DNA of 64,000 nt from an uncultured Paraprevotella sp. (GCA_944320765.1 CALUIS010000008.1:51161-115160), one strand, 5' to 3'; positions 50,793 through 60,015 are shown, counted from the first letter of the stretch. Translations and numbers: made by a program. The notes: generated by a model from the sequence alone, not told the origin.

Positions 50793-52115
50793 ATGGCGGA
50801 GCGGTCTCAAAAGAGGAAGGCGGAGATGTCATTGTCGGACGAGGAGAGGATGGCGGTTGTTTCCCACTATCTTCATAATCGGGGATATGCCTCGGAAAAG
50901 GTCTATGAGGATAAGGCGTTGCCGTTGTTGCGTGATTTTTATGATGAGGATTCTTTTCAAGGGCGTGCGGACGGGATTTTGGCGGAGCGCTCCGTTCAAG
51001 CCAGTTTGTTTCCTCAATTCTTTTCCGTACCTTTTCCTGAAACCCGATGTCCGGAATTTACTTTCATCGATCTGTTCGCCGGGATTGGCGGATTCCGGAT
51101 TGCGCTTCAGAATCAGGGTGGGCGTTGCGTGTATTCTTCCGAATGGGATGTCCAGGCGCAGAAGACATATCTCGCGAATTTCTGGGAGATGCCCTTTGGG
51201 GATATTACATGTGCTTCTACCAAGGCGTTCATACCGGACCGTTTTGATGTGTTATGCGCCGGGTTTCCATGCCAGCCGTTCAGCATCTCCGGGCGGCAGA
51301 AAGGATTTGAGGATACCCGTGGGACGCTTTTCTTTGATATATGCCAGATATTGGATGAAAAACGTCCTCCAGTGGTGTTCCTGGAAAACGTCAAGCATCT
51401 GATGTACCATGACGGGGGAAAGACTTTGAATACGATTTTGGAGAAGCTTTCGGGCTTGGGATACAAGGTGTCATGGAGGATATTGAATGGAGCGGATTAT
51501 GGGGTGCCTCAGAATCGGGAGCGTATTATTATTATAGGTTCGCGCGACAAGCTGTTTGATTTTGGTTCGCTTCGGACGATGCCCCGCAGGCCGCTGAAGG
51601 ATTTCCTTGACAAGAGTGGGGATTTTGAGTATCTTGACCCGTCGGAATATACTTTGTTGGAACAGATGCACCAGCAGCCCCGTTCAGGATTGATATTTGC
51701 GGGGTACAGGAACAAGTCTATCCGCAAGGTCGGGGTCCGCCCGGGGACGGAGCATTTGTCGCGGGTCCACAAACAGCCTAACCGAATCTATTCGGTGGAG
51801 GGGATACATCCGACGCTGCCTTCGCAAGAGAGTTCCGGGCGTTTCTTTATTCTGACGGAAGATCATCGGGTGAGGAAGCTGACAATCTCGGAATGCTGGC
51901 GCATTATGGGATTTCCGGACGAGTATGTCAAGGTGAGCGCAGTGGGGCAGCAATACAAGCAGCTGGGCAACTCTGTCTGTGTGAAAATGATAGAGGCGAT
52001 AGGCAAGGAGATAAAAAGGCAATTGCTATTCAGTGGAGAATATGGGACGAAAGGAAATATAAAGTACCCCCATCTGGTGGCATGGAATGAAATCATTAGT
52101 AAAACTGTTTTTTAA
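50793..52115 (+). CDS. Orphan DNA (cytosine-5) methyltransferase
   Basis: A 440-residue C5 methyltransferase (from the ATG at 50793, preceded by AAAGGGGG; an ATG at 50748 would add 15 residues). An N-terminal helical extension of about 90 residues precedes motif I FIDLFAGIGGFR. Motif IV is GFPCQPFS with catalytic Cys160, motif VI is FLENVKHL, motif VIII is PQNRERIIIIG and motif X is QLGNSVCVKMI. The recognition domain (about 265-370: GYRNKSIRKVGVRPGTEHLSRVHKQPNRIYS) differs from what I recall of M.HpaII, so its target is not assigned. Base composition is lower in GC than its neighbours. It sits alone between rsmE and a housekeeping-type gene, which suggests insertion by transfer. Confidence 0.9.
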   Translation: MAERSQKRKAEMSLSDEERMAVVSHYLHNRGYASEKVYEDKALPLLRDFYDEDSFQGRADGILAERSVQASLFPQFFSVPFPETRCPEFTFIDLFAGIGGFRIALQNQGGRCVYSSEWDVQAQKTYLANFWEMPFGDITCASTKAFIPDRFDVLCAGFPCQPFSISGRQKGFEDTRGTLFFDICQILDEKRPPVVFLENVKHLMYHDGGKTLNTILEKLSGLGYKVSWRILNGADYGVPQNRERIIIIGSRDKLFDFGSLRTMPRRPLKDFLDKSGDFEYLDPSEYTLLEQMHQQPRSGLIFAGYRNKSIRKVGVRPGTEHLSRVHKQPNRIYSVEGIHPTLPSQESSGRFFILTEDHRVRKLTISECWRIMGFPDEYVKVSAVGQQYKQLGNSVCVKMIEAIGKEIKRQLLFSGEYGTKGNIKYPHLVAWNEIISKTVF

Positions 52116-52120
52116 GAACG

Positions 52121-53545
52121 ATGAAGAAGAGAGCATGGATTGGGGTGGCGGCTGTGGCCGTCATCTTGGGCGCAGGAGCTTTTTGGGGATATAGGGCGTG
52201 GTCGTCCGATGCCTATTTGTATGCCTTGCCTTCGCATCCCAAGGCTTTGATGGCTGTGGACTGGCCGGAACTGGTGCGGGGGACGGGACTGGAGGCGGAA
52301 GAACTCGCCACCTGTATTCCCGAGGGAATGGAGATTCCGCAAGGCATTGATTGGGAGAAGCGGACGTACGTTTTTATGTCCGGAAAGGAGTTCACGGGAT
52401 TCTTGGCGGCGGTGGCGGACCGGGACGAGCTGGCGGAATGGTTCCGCGAGGCTGCGAAGAAAAAGCTGTGCGGCGAGCCGGAAGAGCGTGCCGGACGCTA
52501 TTGGACCGTGTGGGGCGGCAGCTGGATGGTCGGGTTCGACGACCGTGCCTTGCTGGTCATGGGGCCGGGGCTACAGGCCGAGATGGATGTGTACCGCCGG
52601 GAAATCACGGCCTGCCTGCTTCAGGACAAGGAGGAGAGCGGTATGCAGTCTCCCGTGTTCGGGGACGTGGAAAAGGCGGGAAAGTCCTGCGCCTTCGTGG
52701 CCCGGCTGGATGTGCTCCCCGACCTTTATGGCAAGGAGGCACTTCTGGGCCTGCCCGGCCATGCCAGCCTGGGCGACGTGAACCTCGTGGCGGAGCTGGA
52801 GCTGGAGGAGGACGGGCTGACGGTAGACGCGGAAATCCGTTCGGAGAATCCGGACGTGAACCGATATTATGAGCAGCTGGCTGTCTTGGGGGGCGAGATT
52901 GACGGGACGTATGCCCGTTATGTGCCGACGGACGCTTTGGGGTGGTGCTGCGTGAATGTCGATGGCGGGTACCTGCTGGAGCAGCTGCGACAGAGTCCCA
53001 TGGTGCGTACCTTCCTTTTGGGACTGAACATGGGGGTGGATGCCGACCTGATGATCAAGAGCATCTGCGGCGACTTCGCGGCGACGTTCTTTCCGGAACG
53101 TCCTTTGGGCGACGGCTATCTCTTGACGGCTCGCCTGGAGAACACCGACTTCCTGAAGGAAGCACCTTATTGGAAGGAGAGCGCGGCCCGGACGGGCGCG
53201 ATGGTTTTCCGTGACTTCGGGGACAACCGCTTCTTCATGTCGGCCGGCGGCCTGCGGACTTATTTCGGTGTGAAAGACAGGACGCTTTACGTGACGCCCG
53301 ACGGGGAGTTGGCTGCGCAAGTGTGCGCGGAGGAGACCCCGACCTTGTCCGCATGGGAGGATGAAATCGGCGGGAGCCGCTTTTTCCTTTGGGGCAACTT
53401 GAGGCGGATGCTGCCTGCGGCGGGAGGTCTGGAGCGTCTGGGGCTTTTCCGCGACGTGGTATTGTATTCTTCCGATGCCCGGCGTTTCACGTTGGAACTG
53501 AAGGGCGAGGAAGGACGTAATGTGTGGAAGGAGATTTTAAGATAG
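52121..53545 (+). CDS. DUF4836/DUF3352-like envelope protein of unknown function
   Basis: A 474-residue protein with a single N-terminal membrane helix (KKRAWIGVAAVAVILGAGAFWGYRAW) and a large periplasmic part. Patterns such as YLYALPSHPKALMAVDWPELV and FLLGLNMGVDADLMIKSICGDFAATFF are like Bacteroidales DUF4836 proteins, which have repeated alpha/beta units. The role is not known. It starts 5 bases after the methyltransferase stop and is followed after 4 bases by an ABC ATPase, so the three downstream genes probably form one transcript. Confidence 0.65.
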   Translation: MKKRAWIGVAAVAVILGAGAFWGYRAWSSDAYLYALPSHPKALMAVDWPELVRGTGLEAEELATCIPEGMEIPQGIDWEKRTYVFMSGKEFTGFLAAVADRDELAEWFREAAKKKLCGEPEERAGRYWTVWGGSWMVGFDDRALLVMGPGLQAEMDVYRREITACLLQDKEESGMQSPVFGDVEKAGKSCAFVARLDVLPDLYGKEALLGLPGHASLGDVNLVAELELEEDGLTVDAEIRSENPDVNRYYEQLAVLGGEIDGTYARYVPTDALGWCCVNVDGGYLLEQLRQSPMVRTFLLGLNMGVDADLMIKSICGDFAATFFPERPLGDGYLLTARLENTDFLKEAPYWKESAARTGAMVFRDFGDNRFFMSAGGLRTYFGVKDRTLYVTPDGELAAQVCAEETPTLSAWEDEIGGSRFFLWGNLRRMLPAAGGLERLGLFRDVVLYSSDARRFTLELKGEEGRNVWKEILR

Positions 53546-53549
53546 GCAG

Positions 53550-54194
53550 ATGGACAAGATAGAATTGAAGAACACGCTGCCGGAGGTGTTCGCCCTGCGC
53601 GATGACATACAGAGCGACATCTGGCACCGGGAGGTCGCATTCGAGCGCGGGCACTTGTATCTGGTGGAAGCCGGCTCCGGTACGGGGAAGTCTTCCTTGT
53701 GCAGCTACATTATAGGGTATCGCGACGATTACCAGGGCATCATCTGTTTCGACGGGAAGAACATCCGCAGCAACAAGGTGAAGGACTGGGTGGAGCTTCG
53801 CAAGCGTTCGTTGAGCCTCCTGTTCCAGGAACTCCGCCTGTTTCCCGAGCTGACCGCCTACGAGAACGTGGCCATCAAGAACAACCTGACGGGATTCAAG
53901 AAGAGGCGGAAGATAGAGGAGTGGTTCGGCGCGTTGGGCATCGGCGACAAGATGCACGAGAAAGTGGGGCGGATGAGTTTCGGGCAGCAGCAAAGGGTGG
54001 CCATGATACGGGCCTTGTCGCAGCCGTTCGACTTCCTGCTGGCCGACGAGCCGGTGAGCCATCTGGACGATGAGAATGGAAAGGTTATGGGAGAAATCAT
54101 GATGGAGGAGGCCCGCGCACAAGGGGCCGGTGTCATCGTGACCAGCATCGGCAAACATATCGCGTTGGATTACGAAAAGACATTCAGGTTATGA
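53550..54194 (+). CDS. ABC transporter ATP-binding protein (FtsE/LolD-type)
   Basis: A 214-residue ATPase subunit. Walker A is VEAGSGTGKSSL, the Q-loop FQELRLFPELTAYENV, the signature MSFGQQQRVAMIRAL and Walker B FDFLLADEPVSHLD. The GQQQ signature and short length are those of FtsE/LolD/MacB-type mechanotransmission systems. Unusually the serine in GTGKSS takes the place of a second threonine, which is tolerated. It overlaps the permease gene by 4 bases. Confidence 0.9.
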   Translation: MDKIELKNTLPEVFALRDDIQSDIWHREVAFERGHLYLVEAGSGTGKSSLCSYIIGYRDDYQGIICFDGKNIRSNKVKDWVELRKRSLSLLFQELRLFPELTAYENVAIKNNLTGFKKRRKIEEWFGALGIGDKMHEKVGRMSFGQQQRVAMIRALSQPFDFLLADEPVSHLDDENGKVMGEIMMEEARAQGAGVIVTSIGKHIALDYEKTFRL

Positions 54195-55390
54195 TTTTGG
54201 TTTGGAAATTATTGCGTCAGCATATCAGCGTCCCGCAGTTTGCAGGTTTCTTCCTGGCCAACCTGTTGGGAATGCTCATCGTGCTGTTGAGCCTTCAGTT
54301 TTATTGTGATGTGGCACCGGCCTTCACCCAAGGGGACGGTTTTATCAAGAGCGAGTATCTGGTGGTCTCCAAGCGCATCAGCATGGTGGGGGCCTTCAAC
54401 GGGCGGAGCAGCAGCTTCTCGCAGGCGGACATCAGGGAAATCAGGGAACAGAAGTTTTGCAAGAGCGTGGGGGCGTTCACGGCGAGCCAGTATGAGGTGA
54501 GCGCGAGCATGGGCGTGGAAGGCATGGGGTATATGAGTACCGACATGTTTTTCGAGTCCGTACCGGACCGCTTCGTGGATGCGGACACGGAGAACTGGCA
54601 CTTCGAGCCGGGCGACCCTGTGGTGCCCATCATCCTGCCCCGCAACTATCTCGCGATTTACAATTTCGGGTTCGCCCAAAGCCGCTCTCTTCCGAAACTG
54701 TCAGAAGGGGTGGTCGGCATGGTGGACCTGAACGTGCGGCTGCGCGGCGGAGGCCGGGAGGAGATGCTGAAGGGACGGGTCGTGGGCTTCAGCAACCGGC
54801 TGAACACGATACTGGTGCCGGAGGGCTTCATGGACTGGAGCAACCGGGCTTTCGCCCCGGGGGCGGACACCGCGCCCACGAGGCTGATTGTGGAGGTGGA
54901 CAATCCCACGGACGACGGCATCGCGCGTTTCCTGCAGGAGAAGGGGTATGAGACGGAGGATGACAAGCTGGATGCCGGGCGCACCACCTATTTCCTGAAA
55001 ATCGTGTCAGGGGTGGTGATGAGCGTCGGGCTGCTCATCAGTGTCCTGTCTTTTTATATCCTGATGCTGAGTGTCTACCTGCTGGTGCAGAAAAATACGG
55101 CAAAGCTGGAGAACCTGCTGCTCATCGGCTACAGCCCCTGGCGGGTGGGTTTGCCCTACCAGGTGTTGACGGTGGGCATGAACCTGCTGGTGTTCCTGCT
55201 GGCCGTTGGCTTTCTGGTCTTGTTGCGGGGATATTATCTGGACATGCTCCTGCTGATGTTCCCGCAGATGGAGGTGGAGGGCATCTGGCCTTCCTGCATT
55301 TTGGGCATCCTGCTTTGCCTGGGGGTCAGCGTACTCAACGTGTATGCCATTCATGCCAAGGTGATGGCGATTTGGAGACATAAAGGATGA
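54191..55390 (+). CDS. FtsX/MacB-type ABC transporter permease
   Basis: A 399-residue membrane protein: one N-terminal helix (FAGFFLANLLGMLIVLLSLQFYC), a periplasmic domain of about 230 residues, and three C-terminal helices (VMSVGLLISVLSFYILMLSVYLLV, ..., ILGILLCLGVSVLNVYAI). This four-helix arrangement is typical of FtsX and MacB, which transmit ATPase motion across the membrane. The partner is the ATPase just upstream. It overlaps the following kinase gene by 4 bases. The substrate is unknown; an envelope role is suggested by the neighbouring DUF4836-like and cell-wall recycling genes. Confidence 0.85.
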   Translation: MILVWKLLRQHISVPQFAGFFLANLLGMLIVLLSLQFYCDVAPAFTQGDGFIKSEYLVVSKRISMVGAFNGRSSSFSQADIREIREQKFCKSVGAFTASQYEVSASMGVEGMGYMSTDMFFESVPDRFVDADTENWHFEPGDPVVPIILPRNYLAIYNFGFAQSRSLPKLSEGVVGMVDLNVRLRGGGREEMLKGRVVGFSNRLNTILVPEGFMDWSNRAFAPGADTAPTRLIVEVDNPTDDGIARFLQEKGYETEDDKLDAGRTTYFLKIVSGVVMSVGLLISVLSFYILMLSVYLLVQKNTAKLENLLLIGYSPWRVGLPYQVLTVGMNLLVFLLAVGFLVLLRGYYLDMLLLMFPQMEVEGIWPSCILGILLCLGVSVLNVYAIHAKVMAIWRHKG

Positions 55391-56865
55391 AGCGTATGGA
55401 AAGATTGTTGCGGTTATATGAGGTATGGAAAGGTTGCCCGGCCCGTGAGGTGGAGCGGATTCCCGGAGCGGGAAGCAACCGTACGTATTACAGGATGACG
55501 GACGCGGGAGGCGCGACGGTGATTGGTGTTGTGGGTACGTCCCGCGAGGAGAACGAGGCTTTCTTTTATCTGTCGTCCCATTTCGTGTCGTGCGGGCTTC
55601 CCGTGCCGGATGTCCGGGCCGTGTCGGAAGACCGGATGTGTTACCTGCAGGACGACCTGGGCCGCCGCAGCCTGTATGATGCCTTGGCGGAAGGCCGTGC
55701 CGGGGGCGGCTGCTATTCGGAGGCGGAGAAAGAGCTGTTGCGGCGTACGATGGCGGCGTTGCCCCGCATACAGTACAAAGGGGCGGAAGGGCTGGACTTC
55801 AGCCGCTGCTACCCGTTGCCTGACATGGACGGGCAGGCCGTGCTTTTCGACCTGAACTATTTCAAATACTGTTTCCTGAAGGCTACGGGGCTGGATTTCC
55901 ATGAGGGGAGGCTGGAGGCGGACTTCCGCCAGATGGCCGCGGATTTGGTGGGCCGGACGGAGAGGGACACGTTCCTCTACCGTGATTTCCAGGCGCGCAA
56001 CGTGATGCTGGACGATGAGGGGCGGCCTCATTTCATCGATTATCAGGGCGGGCGTCGCGGTCCGGTGGAGTACGATGTGGCGAGCTTTCTGTGGCAGGCC
56101 TCCGCGCATTACGCTCCCGCGCTACGCGAGGAGCTGACGGGGGTGTATCTGGAGGCTTCGCGCCCGTTTGCCGAGGTGGATGCCGTGCTGTTCCGCGAGC
56201 GGTTGCGGCGTTTCGTGCTGTTCCGCACCCTGCAGGTGTTGGGCGCCTACGGCTTCCGGGGCTACTTCGAGCGGAAGCCCTATTTCCTGAAGAGCATCCC
56301 GGCGGCCATCGGGAATCTTCGCGGCTTGTTGGAGGAGGGGGCTTGCCCTTATCCTTATTTATATGGATTGTTGCATGAGATGGTCCGCCTGCCTCGTTTT
56401 GTGGAGGAGCGGCCCTCCGCGTCGCGTTATGACGGAAAGGGGCCGTTGGTGGTGCGCGTGTTCAGTTTTTCCTATCGCAGGGGCATTCCGGAGGACGCGA
56501 GCGGCAACGGCGGGGGCTATGTGTTCGACTGCCGGGCCACGCACAACCCCGGGCGTTATGAGCGTTACAAGCCGCTGACGGGGCTGGACGAGCCGGTCAT
56601 CCGCTTTCTGGAAGACGATGGGGAAATCCTCCAGTTCCTGGAGCGGGTCTACCAGCTGGCCGACGCGCATGTGGCCCGTTATCTGGAGCGCGGGTTCACG
56701 GACCTGATGTTCGCCTTCGGCTGCACGGGCGGGCGGCACCGCAGCGTGTACTCCGCCCGGCACCTGGCCCTGCACCTGCATGAGAAGTTCGGCATCGAGG
56801 TGCGGCTCGAGCATCGCGAGCAAGGCATCCGGGAGACATTCCCGGCGCGTCCTGTCCGGCAGTAG
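55387..56865 (+). CDS. Fusion of an AmgK-like anomeric sugar kinase and a RapZ C-terminal domain
   Basis: A 492-residue two-domain protein. Residues about 15-330 are an aminoglycoside-phosphotransferase-fold kinase: GSNRTYYRM in the nucleotide loop, LQDDLGRRSLYDAL, FLYRDFQARNVMLDD with the catalytic aspartate, and HFIDYQGGRRGPVEYDVASFLWQ. This matches AmgK, which phosphorylates MurNAc/GlcNAc at C1 in peptidoglycan recycling. Residues about 345-485 are the RapZ C-terminal fold (VRVFSFSYRRGIPEDASGNGGGYVFDCRATHNPG, GFTDLMFAFGCTGGRHRSVYSARHLA). In E. coli RapZ that domain senses glucosamine-6-phosphate. The partner nucleotidyltransferase (MurU-like) is at 60098, 3.2 kb away with minus-strand genes between. 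Confidence 0.85.
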   Translation: MKRMERLLRLYEVWKGCPAREVERIPGAGSNRTYYRMTDAGGATVIGVVGTSREENEAFFYLSSHFVSCGLPVPDVRAVSEDRMCYLQDDLGRRSLYDALAEGRAGGGCYSEAEKELLRRTMAALPRIQYKGAEGLDFSRCYPLPDMDGQAVLFDLNYFKYCFLKATGLDFHEGRLEADFRQMAADLVGRTERDTFLYRDFQARNVMLDDEGRPHFIDYQGGRRGPVEYDVASFLWQASAHYAPALREELTGVYLEASRPFAEVDAVLFRERLRRFVLFRTLQVLGAYGFRGYFERKPYFLKSIPAAIGNLRGLLEEGACPYPYLYGLLHEMVRLPRFVEERPSASRYDGKGPLVVRVFSFSYRRGIPEDASGNGGGYVFDCRATHNPGRYERYKPLTGLDEPVIRFLEDDGEILQFLERVYQLADAHVARYLERGFTDLMFAFGCTGGRHRSVYSARHLALHLHEKFGIEVRLEHREQGIRETFPARPVRQ

Positions 56866-56876
56866 GCTTCCCGTCC

Positions 56877-58040
56877 TCAGGACTTTTTTCCGGAGGCTGC
56901 AGTGCGGAAGAGCGGGGCCGCCTTGTCCAATGCCATGCCGGCCATGAGGCAGAGGCAGGGGTACATGGGCATCATCAGGCGGGGGAACTCGGCGTAGGCC
57001 CCCCAGACGGCGGTGAAGATGGTGGCGATGCAGCACAAGGATAGCAGGGCGGAGTATAGGAATGTGTCTTTCTCCCGCCTTCTGGTCCATTGCCATGACA
57101 TAAAAAGGAACACGAAGACGTAGGTGAACCATAAGGGAAAGCCCACGACCTTGTTCATGACCTTGCCGACAGTGCCGAACCCGGCATTGGGGTAATACAT
57201 GGGGCAGGACAGCAGGAAGTCGCGTATTCTTCCCTTTGCGTATGCCAGTTTGTCTTGTGATATTTTCCGGTCGATGCTTTCCACGTATTCAGGGAAACCC
57301 TCGGAAGTGGTCCAGAACTTTTGAATCTCCTTGTGGTCCTGGGGGGAGGCCATGATGCAGCGGTTGATGGCTGAGACTTTGGAGAGTGTGAACATGCCGT
57401 GTTGCTCTTGGATGGCGAGACAATAAGAAAGTAGGGCGACCGTCACGAATGCGGCGGACAAGATGACGGCGGCCTTTATCTTGGCGCGTGACGTGGCGAA
57501 AAAGTAAAGGTAGGCGAGGAGCAGGATGGGAGTGAGGCAGATGAAGAACGGGCGCAGCATGACCAGCAGGAACATGAGTGCGCCCATGGACAGGATGCCG
57601 CGTGCCGTAGGGCGTTGGAAGAAGGCCAGGGCAAGCAGGTGGCAAAGGCAGACCATTCCGGAGAGGGCCAATGATTCGGTGCCGATGTCTTCCACGCACC
57701 AGCTGACCACGGCGGGGTTGCAGGCGTAAAGTGCCGTGGCGGCAGTCCGTACCCCTTTGCTTTCTGACAGCAGCGAGAGTGTACGGTAGAGGACGGTGAC
57801 GGAGCCGAGGAACGCTGCAAAGAGGAGGAGGGAAATGGCGTAGGGGGCATAGGGGCCGCACATCGCGCGGGCTGATTGGCATATCAAGGGGAATACGGGG
57901 GTGCGGAAGAAGTCCAGATTGCCGCCGAAGAGGTGTGCGCCCGCCGTGAAGTAGCCTTCGGAGTCGGGAGATGTCCCGATGTGGAACCCGTTGACGAGGA
58001 GTATGGCAAGGTAGAGCAAGGCCGCCGTCTTCTTTAACAA
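56877..58040 (-). CDS. GT-C type membrane glycosyltransferase-like protein
   Basis: A 387-residue protein with about nine membrane helices. The first loop has SPDSEGYFTAGAHLFGG with the acidic pair placed as in GT-C glycosyltransferases, followed by DFFRTPVFPL, and a later SWCVEDIGTESLALSGM also fits mannosyl/arabinosyl-type enzymes using lipid-linked sugars. The only possible start is a TTG at 58040, because a stop lies just upstream and the next methionine is far inside. The frame upstream belongs to the broken oxidoreductase, so the N-terminal junction may itself be rearranged. Substrate unknown. Confidence 0.68.
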   Translation of the reverse strand: MLKKTAALLYLAILLVNGFHIGTSPDSEGYFTAGAHLFGGNLDFFRTPVFPLICQSARAMCGPYAPYAISLLLFAAFLGSVTVLYRTLSLLSESKGVRTAATALYACNPAVVSWCVEDIGTESLALSGMVCLCHLLALAFFQRPTARGILSMGALMFLLVMLRPFFICLTPILLLAYLYFFATSRAKIKAAVILSAAFVTVALLSYCLAIQEQHGMFTLSKVSAINRCIMASPQDHKEIQKFWTTSEGFPEYVESIDRKISQDKLAYAKGRIRDFLLSCPMYYPNAGFGTVGKVMNKVVGFPLWFTYVFVFLFMSWQWTRRREKDTFLYSALLSLCCIATIFTAVWGAYAEFPRLMMPMYPCLCLMAGMALDKAAPLFRTAASGKKS

Positions 58041-58044
58041 GGAG

Positions 58045-59276
58045 AGGTTGCGCGCGTCCGTCGCGGAGGTTGCTTACGGCCTCCATGGCTGTGAGCATGG
58101 AGTGGTCCATGTTGTTGTAGCGGTGCTGCCCGTTGCGCCCGATGCAGAAAAGGTTGGGTATGCCGTCGAGCCACCCGGTCACTTCCGGCAGTTCTGCATA
58201 GCTGCCATGGTAGGCGGGATAGGCTTTCCGCTCCCGGATGACGGTGGCGTCCTCCACGTCCGCCATGCCGCCCGGAATGCCGGTCCGCCGCAGTTCTTGC
58301 TGTGCCATCGTGATGAAATCCTGGTCGGAAAGCCGCCATAGGGCGTCTCCTTCGTTGCAGAAATATTCCAGCCCCATCCAGAGGTGGTTGTGGTGGCCGT
58401 GATTTCACGGACTTTCCCGTCTTGCAGGTTGAGGCGGCATGCCCGGTGTCCCAGGATGATTTCCCCGCCTTTCCGGATGATTTCCCGCGCAGCCTCCTCC
58501 CACAGTTGTCCGGGTCCCAGTTTGGGGTAGAGGAAGTTCGAGATGAGTGATTTCTCGACACCTTCCTGCCTGATGTCGTTGCGGGGATGTGCCTTTTGGC
58601 GGGTGAAGTTCTTGAGCAGCGTGCTGATGGATATGCCGTTTACCCGTTGCCTGCCCCAGCTCGCGTCCAGTTTGGAAGGCGGCAGTCCCCACACTTTCTC
58701 GGTGTAATGCTTGAAGAACATGTTGTACAGCGGAGTCCCGAAACGGTTGATGTAGAAGTCCTCGAGCGAGGTCTCGGCCCGTTTGAACATGTTGGCGTAC
58801 ATCCAGCCGGCTCCGGCATACGCGCTCCGGAACAAGCCCAGGTTGAGGAGGGTCTCCATGTTGAATGTGACCGGATAGGTGAAGAACTTCCGGTTGTAGA
58901 GGATATGCGAGAGCCTGTGGCGCAGCAGCATGACGCGGTCTTCCCGTTCGGGGTCCGGCCCGTCCGCCGGGAATGCCTTGGCGTGCGGGCCGGGGAGGTC
59001 GTCTGCCGCCGGCTTCCCTTGGATGGGCAGCAGGTCTGTCCACCATTTCATGACGGCGGGGTCTTTGGAGAAGAAGCGGTGCCCTCCGATGTCTATGCGG
59101 TTTCCGTTGTGTTCCACCGTGCGTGAGAGTCCGCCGACTTGGCGGCTCGCTTCCAGTATGACGGGGTGGATGTCCGTATGGCGGAGGAGTTCCAGTGCGG
59201 CGGTAAGGCCGGCCGGTCCGGCGCCTATGATGAGGGCCGTCCTCTTGTCCTTTGCGTGGGTTGCTGCTTGTGTCAT
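58045..59276 (-). pseudogene. FAD-dependent oxidoreductase (UDP-galactopyranose mutase/protoporphyrinogen oxidase-like), internal deletion
   Basis: The N-terminal part is sound: [18 protein letters not shown] (FAD site), [23 protein letters not shown] and [18 protein letters not shown]. The frame is lost near 58395: after KVREITAT the homology resumes one frame away as [22 protein letters not shown] and continues to IGRNGQHRYNNMDHSMLTAMEAVSNL. About 100-120 residues normally between these blocks, including the substrate-side sheet and the NNWSP segment I recall from the family, are missing. The deletion is not a multiple of three, so the gene should be inactive. The C-terminal homology then runs into the GT-C start. 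Relatives often desaturate or rearrange sugar or carotenoid-like substrates. Confidence 0.78.
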
Positions 59277-59327
59277 AGAGATTCCATAATTATGGGGGGT
59301 GGAAGGCTTGTCGAGCCTTTCCCCTTA

Positions 59328-59335
59328 CAAAGGTA
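59328..59335 (-). promoter_or_regulatory. -7 box of the broken oxidoreductase gene
   Basis: Minus strand TACCTTTG, 52 bases before the ATG at 59276. The stretch from here to the repeat copy at 59573 holds only one further hairpin, CCGTTCCGCC (59396-59405) with GGCGGAACGG (59417-59426). Confidence 0.45.
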
Positions 59336-59572
59336 GGGCTTTTTTGTCACATTCTTCTTTTCCGCGGACGATTTATTCCCGTTCGGGCGGCATTTCCGTT
59401 CCGCCGCGGGGGCCGTGGCGGAACGGGAGGAGTGGTTCGGTGTGGGGGGGCGAAGGCCCGCGACAAGGATGTCATGATGTATCGGGTATTCCGGATTTTC
59501 GTATCAAAAAGAAAGGGTTTCGCCGGAATCCGTGACAGGTCTTTGGCGCATGAAGCACAAACCAGGACGCCG

Positions 59573-60015
59573 GTTGTTAAAAAACGGGCGCGGGAACTGC
59601 CATATACGAGCATTTCTCCGCCCAAATCCCGGTTTCTTTGCGGCAAGAAATTTGCGTCTTTGCTGAAAGAAATTTGTTTCTTGCCGCAAAGCGGTGGGAA
59701 GTTCTTTGCCGGATGCTGATTTTTTGTCCGGAAAAACGAAACAATGGGGCTTTGGAAGGCTTTTTTCCTCCTGGATGGAGTGTCTTCCCCGGCAGGAATG
59801 GGGAAGCGGTTTGTCACCGTTTCCCCATTCCTGCTGACGCGCCGGCCCGGCCCGTGCGCCGGACGCGGGCGGCTGGCGCACGGAATGCAAGGGAATCTGC
59901 TGTTTGGCTGACATTCCGCTCATCCTGCACCCGTGAAATACGGTCGTATTTCCGACCGTCCTTTCCTTCCGCCCGGAATATGCGATTCTCGCGGACCGTC
60001 CGTGACATTTTGACA
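59573..60015 (-). repeat. Dispersed ~450-base element, copy C (reversed)
   Basis: Third copy, opposite orientation. On the minus strand it reads from TGTCAAAATGTCA (60003-60015) through CGCGAGAATCGC, GGAAATACG, AAAAAGCC...AAAGCCCC and the CTTTGCGGCAAGAAA hairpin block to CGTTTTTTAACAAC (59573). The central hairpin here is an outer pair of perfect 15-base arms (59636-59650 with 59677-59691). A private hairpin pairs 59792-59809 with 59817-59834, 17 of 18 matching. It lies in the 821-base gap before the MurU-like gene. Confidence 0.82.
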
